Positions 32,435 through 41,172 of a DNA stretch of 64,000 bases are shown one piece after another. The stretch covers positions 578,965 through 642,964 of the forward strand of contig JBBDXT010000004.1 of the NCBI GenBank assembly GCA_040902225.1, given 5' to 3'. The stretch's first letter is position 1; each line of letters opens with the position of its first letter. The DNA is from Chloroflexota bacterium (GTDB lineage: Bacteria > Chloroflexota > Limnocylindria > QHBO01). Below the pieces are notes generated by a model, which saw nothing but the letters and a program-made list of their open reading frames with translations, was not told the origin of the DNA and made no database searches. The position numbers and the translations under genes were made by a program.

Positions 32435-34009
32435 ATGCGCCGCCTGACCTCGCGGGGCCGGCTGCCGCGCCTTGTCGCAGGCTTCGCAGCCATCCTCCTG
32501 GCCTTCACTTCGTCGCTGCCGGCGCATCCCGCCTCCGCAGCCGGTCCGGCATTGCGCTATGTCGGTGGCGAGCCCGCCACGCTCGATCCAGCCTTCATCG
32601 GCAGCGCCGGCGATGTGCAGTTTCTGCTTCAGCTGTACGCCGGCCTGACACGCCTCGACGAGGACGGCAAGCCATACGCCTCGCTCGCCGAATCGTGGTC
32701 GATGAGCGACGACGGTCGCACGTACACGTTCCGCATGCGATCCGGGCTGACCTTCAGCGATGGCAGTCCGCTCGATGCCACCGACGTGCGTCGCTCCTGG
32801 CTCCGGATCCTGGACCCCGCCACGGGGTCGAGTGCGCCGGACGTGCTCAGCGTCATCGAGGGTGCTGTCGAGCGACTTGCCGGCGGCTCGGAGGATGGCG
32901 TGGCCGTCGAAGCATCCGACGCACGGACGCTGACCGTCCGGCTCAAGCACGCCGCCGCCTACTTCACCGCGATTGCAGCGACTCCCACGGCGTTCGTCGT
33001 CCCACGCACAGCGACCGGGACCGACGACAGCTGGCAGTCGATCGACAACTCCATCGGCTCCGGGCCGTACGTCGCCCGCGGGACCGATGGCGCCGATCTG
33101 GTCCTGCGGGCCAACGATCGGTACGTCGCCGGCCCACCGCCGATCACCGAGATCCGCTGGGTTACCGATCTGACCGGGGACTCAGCCACCGCCTTTGCTG
33201 ACGATGAGGTCGATCTGGCCAGCGTCGGGTCGTTCGATGCGGGATGGCTCGCCTACGACCGCGATCTCGGGCCGTTGCTGCACCGCTCGGCGGCGCTCGG
33301 CATCCAGTATTTCGGCTTTGACACCACCCGGCCTCCGTTCGACGACGCGAGGGTGCGCCGAGCGTTCGCCCTCGCCCTGGATCGGCCGCGCCTGGTGACA
33401 AACGCCGAGGGGAGCAGCGGCACGCCGGCCTCGAGCGTGGTGCCGCCGGCGCTGTGGCCGGACGGGCTCGAGGACGACCACGTGACCGATCTCGACGAGG
33501 CGCGCCGCCTCCTCGATGCGGCTGGATACGAGGATCGGACCCGCCTCGGCACGATCACGGTGAACGGCTCCGGCCTGGGTGTCGGACCGGCCGTGGCGAT
33601 CTGGGAGCAGGAGCTGGGCGTGCAGTTCGCGGTTGAGACGATGGAGTTCAACGACTACCTGAAGGCGTTGGTCGTCGATGCAACGCAGGTCTTCACCATC
33701 AACTGGATCGCCGACTATCCGTCCCCGTACGCGCTCTACAGCCTCCTCCTGCTGCCCGATGCAACGAGCAACTACGGCCACTGGGACGATGCCGAATTCG
33801 TGCGGCTGCTGGAGGCGGCATCCGGCGCCGAGAGCGAGGCAGACCAGGCGATCGCCTACCGCGCGGTCGACGACCGGGTCGACAGCGAGGTACCCGTCAT
33901 TCCATGGGCCTATGGCGCCGGCTGGTGGCTGGTGCGGCCGGGCCTGCGCGGGCTGGGCAACCTGACCACTGGCCTCCTCGACCTTGGGAGGGTGTCGTGG
34001 GAGCCGTAA
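32435..34009 (+). CDS. peptide-type ABC transporter substrate-binding protein
   Basis: Family 5 (OppA/DppA-like) solute-binding protein, 524 residues, exported by a Sec signal peptide ending near HPASAAG. Typical segments: LRYVGGEPATLDPAF; LAESWSMSDDGRTYTFRMRSGLTFSDGSPLDATDV; IGSGPYVA; FDDARVRRAFALALDR; WIADYPSPYALYSLL. No permease or ATPase genes are adjacent; instead a protease-like gene follows with a 1-nt overlap (TAATG). The ligand is probably a peptide but not known. ATG 32435 has a TATACT box 9 nt upstream. Confidence 0.88.
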   Translation: MRRLTSRGRLPRLVAGFAAILLAFTSSLPAHPASAAGPALRYVGGEPATLDPAFIGSAGDVQFLLQLYAGLTRLDEDGKPYASLAESWSMSDDGRTYTFRMRSGLTFSDGSPLDATDVRRSWLRILDPATGSSAPDVLSVIEGAVERLAGGSEDGVAVEASDARTLTVRLKHAAAYFTAIAATPTAFVVPRTATGTDDSWQSIDNSIGSGPYVARGTDGADLVLRANDRYVAGPPPITEIRWVTDLTGDSATAFADDEVDLASVGSFDAGWLAYDRDLGPLLHRSAALGIQYFGFDTTRPPFDDARVRRAFALALDRPRLVTNAEGSSGTPASSVVPPALWPDGLEDDHVTDLDEARRLLDAAGYEDRTRLGTITVNGSGLGVGPAVAIWEQELGVQFAVETMEFNDYLKALVVDATQVFTINWIADYPSPYALYSLLLLPDATSNYGHWDDAEFVRLLEAASGAESEADQAIAYRAVDDRVDSEVPVIPWAYGAGWWLVRPGLRGLGNLTTGLLDLGRVSWEP

Positions 34010-35310
34010 TGCGACGCGGCGCCCGGCTGGCGACGATCTTGCTGGCTCTGACGATCGCCCTGCCGCTTCCGACTGCCGCATTCAGTGGCTTCGGCTCCAT
34101 GACCGCGAGCGCGACCTACGGGGGGCAGATGCGCTTCGCCGTTCAGCTGCCCGGTGGCCCGCCCGACCAGCTCGAGCTGCTGCTGCGCTTCGCAGGCTCC
34201 GACTCCACGGTCGTCGCCCCGGTGGACCCGGGCCCGTCGAGCGCGGAATATGTGTGGGATACCGGCACCCGGCACATCACGCCGAACACGTCGATCGCAT
34301 ATCGATGGCGGGCGACGACCGGCGAGCAGGTGAGCCTCAGCCCCGAGAAGACCCTCCTCCATGACGATGACCGGCCGGGACTCGACTGGCATGCGGTGCG
34401 GATCGGAGCCGCCACGGTGCACTGGTACGGCGGGGCCGAGACGCTGGCTCGCCATTTCGGCTCTGTCTCGGCGGACGCTGCCGCGACGGCGGAGACGCTC
34501 CTCGCTCACGACCTGGCTGGCCCGATCGACATCTTCGTCTACGACTCGCGCGACGACTTCTTTGGCGCCCTGGGATCCGGTGCCCACGAATGGACCGGCG
34601 CGGCGACGTTTCCGGCCCTGCGCACGATCTTCATGTGGCGGCGGGGTGGGTCGAACAGCTATCTCGAGACGACGATGACCCATGAGGTGACGCACGTTGT
34701 CTTCCAGGACGCCACCACCAACCCATTCCACGAGCCGGCCAAGTGGTTCAATGAGGGCCTGGCGGTGTGGTCCGAGGACCAATCGGCCAGCGGACATGAG
34801 GGTGCCGTCCGATCGGCCGCCGATGCGGGTGCTCTCCTGGCCTTCGACGGCATCACTGAGTCCTTCCCGATCGGCGATCAGGCGGCGCGCCTCGCGTACG
34901 ACCAGGGGGCCACGATGGTGGAGATGATCATCGACACCCACGGCCGGCAGGCGATCGCCGCCATCGCCGCCGCATGGCGGGATGGTGCGGGCGACGACGA
35001 GGCGCTCGAAGCGGGGACCGGAGTCCCTGTCGACGAGCTGTATGACGCCTACTTCGCGTCGTTCGGTGTCCCGGCGCCGACCGCAGTGCAGCCCGCACCG
35101 ATCCTGCCGTCGAACGTCGACAAGCCGCCTCAGCCGGAAGTCCCCGCCCCTGCCGGCGAGAGCGCCGCTCCCTCAGTCTCCCCCGTGCAGGAGCCCGTGG
35201 ATTCGAGTGGCGATGTGGGCTGGATCCCGGCCGTGGCCCTCATCGGGTTAGGGGTGGGGGTCGCCGTGGCCCTCGTCGCAAGTCGGCGGCGACTCCACGC
35301 ACAGCCATGA
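34009..35310 (+). CDS. peptidase MA-like exported metalloprotease
   Basis: A 433-residue envelope protein. Signal peptide LATILLALTIALPLPTAAF; a beta-rich region; then a gluzincin-like zinc site MTHEVTHVVFQ with the downstream glutamate in NEGLAVWSE, as in peptidase MA family proteins. A Pro-rich linker and a C-terminal membrane helix (WIPAVALIGLGVGVAVALVA) with an RRR tail anchor it to the membrane, so the catalytic domain faces outside. ATG 34009 overlaps the SBP stop (TAATG); GTG 33997 is an alternative. The pairing with a peptide-binding protein suggests peptide processing, by context only. Confidence 0.8.
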   Translation: MRRGARLATILLALTIALPLPTAAFSGFGSMTASATYGGQMRFAVQLPGGPPDQLELLLRFAGSDSTVVAPVDPGPSSAEYVWDTGTRHITPNTSIAYRWRATTGEQVSLSPEKTLLHDDDRPGLDWHAVRIGAATVHWYGGAETLARHFGSVSADAAATAETLLAHDLAGPIDIFVYDSRDDFFGALGSGAHEWTGAATFPALRTIFMWRRGGSNSYLETTMTHEVTHVVFQDATTNPFHEPAKWFNEGLAVWSEDQSASGHEGAVRSAADAGALLAFDGITESFPIGDQAARLAYDQGATMVEMIIDTHGRQAIAAIAAAWRDGAGDDEALEAGTGVPVDELYDAYFASFGVPAPTAVQPAPILPSNVDKPPQPEVPAPAGESAAPSVSPVQEPVDSSGDVGWIPAVALIGLGVGVAVALVASRRRLHAQP

Positions 35311-36059
35311 GCATCCGTCGCAGGCGACTGCTGGTCAGCCCGCAATGGGCGGTCAGCATCGCCGGGGCGCTGGCGGTGATCGGCTTCGTCGGGTACGCCC
35401 AGTGGAACGGGTCGCCGGAGAGGGCCCAGTTCACCACCTCGGTCCAGCAGGTGCTCGCGGACCAGGTCTCGCAGCTCGAGGAAGAGCAGGCGGAGCTTCG
35501 TGGCCAGCTCGCCGCGGCAGAGGCGCAGGTGCTGGAGTTCCAGAAGGCTTCCACGACCTCGACATCGGCCCTGGCGGAGGTGAATCGGCGCCTGGAGGAT
35601 GCGCGTCTGGCGGTCGGTCTGACGCCCTTGCGAGGGCCCGGGGTGGTGATCGAGATCGCCGACTCCAACCGCGTGATCCCCGACGGCGAGAATCCCGCCA
35701 ACTACATCGTGCTGGTCGACGACCTGCGCGACATCGTGGTCGCGCTCTGGGCATCGGGCGCCGAGGCGATCGCGATCAACGGCGAACGGCTGGTGGCGAC
35801 CTCGTCAATCTATGGGGTGGGAGCATCGGTGCTCGTCAACACCGCATTTCTTTCGCCCCCGTTCCGGATCCAGGCGATCGGTGCCGAGGGCCTGCTCGAC
35901 CGGTTCGCTACGAACCCAACCTTCCTGGGTCGCGTGGCTCAGCGCATCGAGGTGTTCGGGCTGGAGTTCGCGAGCCAGACGGCGGATGCCATTGAACTGC
36001 GAGCCTTCGTCGGCAACACCCGATTCCGCTGGGCTGTCCCGGCCGAAGAGCCGCCCTGA
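35307..36059 (+). CDS. DUF881 protein, first copy
   Basis: A 250-residue membrane-anchored protein: N-terminal helix (WAVSIAGALAVIGFVGYA), a coiled coil (~residues 48-98, VSQLEEEQAELRGQLAAAEAQVLEFQ), then the DUF881 domain with LRGPGVVIEIADSN, NYIVLVDDLRDIVVALWASGAEAIAINGERL and INTAF-like VLVNTAFLSPPFRIQAIG. The family is found near division or cell-envelope genes in Gram-positive bacteria and Chloroflexota; its role is unknown. It overlaps its neighbours by 4 nt and 1 nt. Confidence 0.85.
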   Translation: MSIRRRRLLVSPQWAVSIAGALAVIGFVGYAQWNGSPERAQFTTSVQQVLADQVSQLEEEQAELRGQLAAAEAQVLEFQKASTTSTSALAEVNRRLEDARLAVGLTPLRGPGVVIEIADSNRVIPDGENPANYIVLVDDLRDIVVALWASGAEAIAINGERLVATSSIYGVGASVLVNTAFLSPPFRIQAIGAEGLLDRFATNPTFLGRVAQRIEVFGLEFASQTADAIELRAFVGNTRFRWAVPAEEPP

Positions 36060-36730
36060 TGAAGAGTCGCGTTGCGCAGGCGACCCTCTTTGCAGTGGCC
36101 ATGCTGATCGGGCTGCTTGGGGTTGGCCAGCTGAATTCCCAGGCGCGCCCGATCGAGATCAGCCGTCTGTCGGCGCCCGAGCTGTCGACCCTGATCGAGA
36201 CGCTCACCGCGCGCAACCGCGAGCTGCGCTCCGGCCTGGCCGACATCCGGGAGCAGCTGCGCCAGTACGAAGTGTCCGGTCCGCAGGGCGAGAGCGCCCT
36301 CCAGGTCAGCCGGGAGGATCTCCGACGCATCACCGCCTTCGGCGGACTGGCGGCGGTTGACGGGCAGGGGATCGTGATCGATGTGGACGGCAACCTCGAT
36401 GCGATCGCGCTCAATGACCTGGTCAACGAGCTTCGCAACGCGGGCGCGGAGGCGATCGCGGTCGATGACGTACGGATCACGGCTCGCTCGGTGGCGACGG
36501 AGGGTCCGCGCGCGCTCGAGCTCGACGGGGTCGAGATTGGGGAGCGGTTCTCGCTGCGCGCGATCGGGTCGCCGGACGGGCTGCTTGGCGCGATCGAGCG
36601 CCCTGGGGGGATCATTTCGCAGCTGGAGCTGTTCATCAAGGCAACCATCCAGATACGGCAGGCGGAGTCGTTGGAGCTGCCGGCGACCGCCCTCTCGTTG
36701 CAGCCGGTGGTCGGCAAGCCGGTCGAATGA
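36059..36730 (+). CDS. DUF881 protein, second copy
   Basis: A 223-residue paralogue of the preceding protein with an N-terminal helix (ATLFAVAMLIGLLGVGQL), a coiled coil (RNRELRSGLADIREQLRQ) and the DUF881 core (VDGQGIVIDVDGN, LNDLVNELRNAGAEAIAVDDVRITA, FSLRAIGSPDGLLGAIERPGG). The two copies diverge but keep the same domain order, suggesting an old duplication and perhaps a heteromeric complex. It begins at the stop of the first copy (TGATG); tldD starts 7 nt downstream. Confidence 0.85.
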   Translation: MKSRVAQATLFAVAMLIGLLGVGQLNSQARPIEISRLSAPELSTLIETLTARNRELRSGLADIREQLRQYEVSGPQGESALQVSREDLRRITAFGGLAAVDGQGIVIDVDGNLDAIALNDLVNELRNAGAEAIAVDDVRITARSVATEGPRALELDGVEIGERFSLRAIGSPDGLLGAIERPGGIISQLELFIKATIQIRQAESLELPATALSLQPVVGKPVE

Positions 36731-36737
36731 GGAGACG

Positions 36738-38186
36738 ATGCAAGAGCTGATCGACCTGGCCCTCGACGTTGCGCGAAGCGCGGGCGCGGGGTATGCCGAC
36801 ATTCGCATCGTTGAACGGGGGACCGAGTCGCTGACCGTCAAGAACGGGAATCTCGCCGAGGCGAGCTCCAACCGGTCAGCCGGATTCGGTGTCCGGGTCC
36901 TGGTCGACGGGGCGTGGGGATTCGCCGGCAGCTCGCGGATGGAGCGGGCCGAGGTGGAACGCACGGCCCGCGAGGCGGTGGACATCGCGCGGGCAAGCGG
37001 CCTGGCCTTGCGGGAGCCGATCGTGCTCGACGACTCGCCGGCGGCCGTGGCGGTATACCGCACCCCGTATCGCGAGGACCCCTTCGAGGTGCCCCTGGAC
37101 GAGAAGCTGCGTCTGATGTTCGAGGCCGATGCGGTCATGGGCAAGGTCGCGGGCGTCACCCTGCGGACAAGCAGCATGGATTTCGGTCGGGAGCGCAAGA
37201 CCTTCGCGTCGAGCGAGGGCGCCCGCATCGAGCAGGAGATCGTTGATTCCGGGGCCGGGATCGAGGCGATGGCCTTCAACGAGCACGAGGTCCAGCGCCG
37301 CAGCTACCCCCAATCAGCGGGGGGTCAGCACGTCACCGGCGGCTTCGAGGCGATCCGCGACCTGCACCTGGATGACAACGCCCAGCGCATCGCCGAAGAG
37401 GCGGTCGCACTGCTGGATGCGCCGCAATGCCCGTCGGGCGAGATGACGCTGATCGTCGACTCACCGCAGCTGGCGCTCCAGGTGCACGAGTCCTGCGGCC
37501 ATCCGATCGAGCTGGATCGCGTGCTGGGTATGGAAGCGAGCTTCGCGGGGACGAGTTTCCTGACCATCGACAAGCTCGACAAGCTGCAATACGGCAGCGA
37601 GATCGTGAACATTGAGGCCGATGCGACCGCGCCCGGGGGGCTCGGCACCTTCGGCTTCGACGACGAAGGAGTGGCCGCCCAGAAGGTCCCGATCGTGACC
37701 GCCGGGCGCCTCGTTGGCTATCTCACCAGTCGCGAGACCGCCCCGATCATCGGTCGCCGCAGCATGGGCAGCAGCCGCGCCTCCGGCTGGAACGTGATTC
37801 CGCTGATCCGCATGACCAACGTCAACCTGCTGCCCGGCGTAGCCGGCACGCTCGACGACCTCATCGCGGACACGTCCGAGGGTCTCTTCGTCAGCACCAA
37901 TCATGCGTGGAGCATCGATGACCGACGCCTCAACTTCCAGTTCGGGACGGAGGTCGGCTGGCTGATCAAGAACGGTCGGCTGACGCAGATGGTCAAGAAC
38001 CCCACCTATACGGGGATCACGCCGCGCTTCTGGGGCAGCTGCGATGCGATCTGCAGCCCGTCTGAGTGGACCCTGTGGGGCGTCCCGAATTGCGGCAAGG
38101 GGGAGCCGATGCAGACCCACGGTGTCGGCCACGGCGCCGCCCCCGCCCGTTTCCGTGGGGTGGAGGTCGGGGTCGGGCGATGGTAG
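36738..38186 (+). CDS. tldD: TldD metalloprotease subunit
   Basis: Catalytic half of the TldD/TldE protease, which degrades unfolded peptides and processes modified peptides such as microcins; cytosolic, 482 residues. The zinc motif is HESCGHPIELDR (H-E-x-x-x-H form). FLTIDKLDKLQYGSEIVNIEADATAPGGLGTFGFDDEGV and SSRASGWNVIPLIRMTNVNLLPG are family blocks. ATG 36738 is preceded by AGGAGA. It overlaps tldE by 7 nt. Confidence 0.93.
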   Translation: MQELIDLALDVARSAGAGYADIRIVERGTESLTVKNGNLAEASSNRSAGFGVRVLVDGAWGFAGSSRMERAEVERTAREAVDIARASGLALREPIVLDDSPAAVAVYRTPYREDPFEVPLDEKLRLMFEADAVMGKVAGVTLRTSSMDFGRERKTFASSEGARIEQEIVDSGAGIEAMAFNEHEVQRRSYPQSAGGQHVTGGFEAIRDLHLDDNAQRIAEEAVALLDAPQCPSGEMTLIVDSPQLALQVHESCGHPIELDRVLGMEASFAGTSFLTIDKLDKLQYGSEIVNIEADATAPGGLGTFGFDDEGVAAQKVPIVTAGRLVGYLTSRETAPIIGRRSMGSSRASGWNVIPLIRMTNVNLLPGVAGTLDDLIADTSEGLFVSTNHAWSIDDRRLNFQFGTEVGWLIKNGRLTQMVKNPTYTGITPRFWGSCDAICSPSEWTLWGVPNCGKGEPMQTHGVGHGAAPARFRGVEVGVGRW

Positions 38187-39553
38187 AGCCGGGCGGCCGG
38201 GATCCGGCGGCGCTCGAGTCGCTGCTGACCCACGTGCTCTCCCTGGCGACCGACGCCGAGGCGGAGGCGATCTTCACCGAGCGGAATGCGGCACTGACCC
38301 GCTTCGCCAACTCGCGAATCCACCAGAACGTGGCCGAGCGTGATGCGACCCTGCGCATCCGGTTGGTGCGCGACGCTCGCACCGGGGTGGCCAGCACCAA
38401 CCGACTCGACAATGATGGGCTGCAGGAGGCGGTGGAGCGCGCTTCGGCGACGTTGGCGCTTGCAACCCCGAACCCGCATGGTGCACCGCTGGCCGACCCC
38501 ATTCCGTCCACTGCCGATGCTGAGCTGGGCTTCGTGGCCGCCACCGCTCGGGCCGATCCAGAGCTGCGTGCCGCGGGCGCCCGCGCTGTGATCGCCGCCG
38601 GCGATGCGGCGCACCTCGAATCCAGCGGAGCCTTCTCGACCGAGACGGCCACCCTCGCCGTTGCCAACTCGCGCGGCATGCGGAACACGCACTCGGTCAC
38701 ACAGGCCAAGCTGCTGACGGTGATGATGGACGGCAACGGCGCGTCGGGCTACGCCCAGGCGACCGGCCCGGATGTTCGCGCCTTCGACCCGGCGGCGGTG
38801 GGCGAGGAGGCAGCGGACAAGGCATCCCGGAGCACCGATGCAGTTGAGCTCGAGCCCGGCGAGTACCCGGTCATCCTCGAGGAGTACGCGGTCGCGACGA
38901 TCCTCGAATACCTCTCCTGGATGGGTTTCTCCGCCCTGGCCGTGGAGGAGGGGCGCTCGTTCATGGACCTCGGCCAACGGATCATGGGGCCGAACGTCTC
39001 GATCTGGGACGACGGCCTGGATCCGCTCGGGCTGCCGACCGCGATTGACTACGAGGGCGTCCCCAAGCAGCGGGTCGACCTGATCAGCGACGGCGTGGCG
39101 CACGCGGTGGTCCACGATACCGCGACGGCGGCTCGCGCAGGGGTCGCCTCGACCGGGCATGGTCTGCCCGCACCGAATGCCTTTGGCCCGATGGCTTGGA
39201 ACCTGTTCATGTCCCCAGGCTCGAGCGCCAAGGAGGTGATGCTGTCAGGCATCGAGCGCGGCGTGTGGGTCACGCGTTTCCACTACGTCAACATCATCCA
39301 CGCCAAGCGGGGCATCCTGACGGGCATGACCAAGGACGGCACCTTCCTGATCGAGGACGGCCGGATCACGCGCCCGATTCGCAACCTGCGATTCACCCAG
39401 TCGATCCCCGAGGCGTTCAGCGCCATCGAGGCCATCGGCTCCGAGACCCGCCTCGTCGCGGCGGAGTACTCCGGCATCAACGCGCGGGTGCCGGCCCTGC
39501 GGCTCGCGAAGTTCGCCTTCACCGGAGCCACCGGCGCCGAGGCTCAGGGCTAG
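38180..39553 (+). CDS. pmbA: TldE/PmbA protein
   Basis: Non-catalytic partner of TldD, 457 residues, which forms the heterodimer that threads extended peptides to the active site. It lacks the H-E-x-x-x-H motif, as expected. Family blocks: RIHQNVAERDATLRIRL, GYAQATGPDVRAFDPA, NAFGPMAWNLFMSPGSS and GVWVTRFHYVNIIHAKRGILTGMTKDGTFLIEDGRI. ATG 38180 overlaps the tldD stop by 7 nt. Confidence 0.92.
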   Translation: MVEPGGRDPAALESLLTHVLSLATDAEAEAIFTERNAALTRFANSRIHQNVAERDATLRIRLVRDARTGVASTNRLDNDGLQEAVERASATLALATPNPHGAPLADPIPSTADAELGFVAATARADPELRAAGARAVIAAGDAAHLESSGAFSTETATLAVANSRGMRNTHSVTQAKLLTVMMDGNGASGYAQATGPDVRAFDPAAVGEEAADKASRSTDAVELEPGEYPVILEEYAVATILEYLSWMGFSALAVEEGRSFMDLGQRIMGPNVSIWDDGLDPLGLPTAIDYEGVPKQRVDLISDGVAHAVVHDTATAARAGVASTGHGLPAPNAFGPMAWNLFMSPGSSAKEVMLSGIERGVWVTRFHYVNIIHAKRGILTGMTKDGTFLIEDGRITRPIRNLRFTQSIPEAFSAIEAIGSETRLVAAEYSGINARVPALRLAKFAFTGATGAEAQG

Positions 39554-39555
39554 TT

Positions 39556-39762
39556 GTGGCCGCGGTCGACCTGCGCATCGGCGACCGGATCGCGCTGCGC
39601 AAGGCCCACCCGTGCGGCGCCCGGGAGTGGCGCGTGACCCGCATCGGGGCGGACATCGGGCTGGTCTGCGAGGGCTGTGGCCATCGGATCCTGATGGACC
39701 GGCTCGACGTCGAGCGCCGCTTCACCGCGCACCTCGAGCGCGGCCCGCGGACGGAGGACTGA
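39556..39762 (+). CDS. DUF951 protein
   Basis: A 68-residue DUF951 protein. RIGDRIALRKAHPCGAREWRVTRIGADIGLVCEGCGHRILMDRL carries the conserved KxHPCG and C-x-x-C (CEGC) residues, so it may bind zinc. In other genomes the family often lies near chromosome-segregation or mechanosensitive-channel genes; function unknown. The GTG start is 3 nt after the tldE stop, and the MFS gene follows after 3 nt. Confidence 0.88.
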   Translation: MAAVDLRIGDRIALRKAHPCGAREWRVTRIGADIGLVCEGCGHRILMDRLDVERRFTAHLERGPRTED

Positions 39763-39765
39763 CCG

Positions 39766-41172
39766 ATGGCCCACATCGAGCTGCCTCCACACGTTGAGCT
39801 GCCGGCCGATCTGCCGGTCTCCGAGCCTTCCGGCTCGGTATTTGCGAATCGCTCGTTCGTCCTGTTGTGGGTGGCCCAGGTGCTCAGCCAGCTGGCCAGC
39901 AACATGGTGCTGGCCGGACTCATGGCCACGGTGGTGCTGGCAACCAGGTCGAACACGGCCAACGCCGTCCTGATCCTCACCTTCCTGGTGCCGGCGGTCG
40001 CCTTCAGCGCCATCGCCGGGGTCCTCGTCGAACGCAGCGATGCACGCCTGATCATGCTTGCCTCGAACCTTCTGCGCGGTGGCGGGATCGTCCTCTTCCT
40101 GCTGGTCGGCAGCAACGTCGGGCTGATCTTCGTCATCAACCTCCTGGTCGCGACGGTGACCGCCTTCTTCGTGCCGGCCGAGCTGACGGCGATCCCGCGC
40201 CTCGTCGATCGACGGCAGCTGATGGCTGCCAACTCGACCTTTGTGCTGACCATCAACGCAACCTTCGCCATCGGCTTTGGCTTCCTGGGCCCGCTGCTGC
40301 TGACGACCGCAGGAGTGGAGGCCCTGTTCATCGTGGTGGCGGTCATGTTCGGCCTCGCTGCGCTCGCGATCGTGCCGCTGCCGGCCGTCCCACCCGAGAA
40401 GCACGCGGAGATCGGAGTGAGGGAGACCGGGCAGGCGCTCACCGTGGTCTTCGACCAGCTGAAGGAGGGCATCGCCTTCGTGCGCGGCCATCGAGCGATC
40501 GCCTGGTCGCTGGCCTATCTCGGGATCGCTGCCAGCCTGATCGCGGTGATGGGTGCCATCGGGCCTGGCTTCGCAACGGACATCCTGCTGCTGCGGCCCC
40601 AGGACTTCTTCTTTGTGATGGGTCCGGCGGGCATGGGCGCCGTGCTTGGAATCCTCCTGCTGAACGCATACGGCGGCAAGATCCCGAGACGGCTCCTCAT
40701 CGACTGCGGTCTGGTGGCAATGGGCGTGACCCTGATCGCCCTTGCGCTGGTGAAGCCGATCACCGTTCTCGTGTCGCCTGCCCTGGAGCCGATCGAAAAC
40801 AACCTGCCGGCCGCCCTCAGCCCGCTCCTGTCGCTGATCGCTCTCGTCGTGGTGATCGCGATCACGGCCGGTGTGGAGTACGCGTTTGTCGCCATCCCGG
40901 CTCAGACCGCCCTGCAGGAGGACCTGCCGGTGGAGGTCCGTGGCCGGATCTTCGGCATCCTCAATACCCTGCTGTCGGTTGCATCCTTCCTGCCGGTTCT
41001 GGTCGCGCCAGCTGCAGCCGACCTGGTGAACATCGCCTTCAAGGGCGCTGGGATCCCGGTCGTGATGGCCATCCTGGGACTCGTCACGCTGGGGCTGGGA
41101 ATCGCCTCATGGCGCCGGAACAGGGCCGCGGGGTTGCACCGCGCCGACCCGGCAGGCCCCGCCGCGGCATGA
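39766..41172 (+). CDS. MFS transporter
   Basis: Major facilitator superfamily permease of 468 residues with about 12 membrane helices after a soluble ~28-residue N-terminus. The helix 2-3 loop has GVLVERSDARLIM, in the position of the MFS signature. The central loop (PPEKHAEIGVRETGQALTVVFDQLKEGIAFVRGH) matches the macrolide-exporter/enterobactin-exporter-like MFS_3 group. The substrate is unknown. It overlaps the glycosyltransferase downstream as ATGA. Confidence 0.87.
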   Translation: MAHIELPPHVELPADLPVSEPSGSVFANRSFVLLWVAQVLSQLASNMVLAGLMATVVLATRSNTANAVLILTFLVPAVAFSAIAGVLVERSDARLIMLASNLLRGGGIVLFLLVGSNVGLIFVINLLVATVTAFFVPAELTAIPRLVDRRQLMAANSTFVLTINATFAIGFGFLGPLLLTTAGVEALFIVVAVMFGLAALAIVPLPAVPPEKHAEIGVRETGQALTVVFDQLKEGIAFVRGHRAIAWSLAYLGIAASLIAVMGAIGPGFATDILLLRPQDFFFVMGPAGMGAVLGILLLNAYGGKIPRRLLIDCGLVAMGVTLIALALVKPITVLVSPALEPIENNLPAALSPLLSLIALVVVIAITAGVEYAFVAIPAQTALQEDLPVEVRGRIFGILNTLLSVASFLPVLVAPAAADLVNIAFKGAGIPVVMAILGLVTLGLGIASWRRNRAAGLHRADPAGPAAA

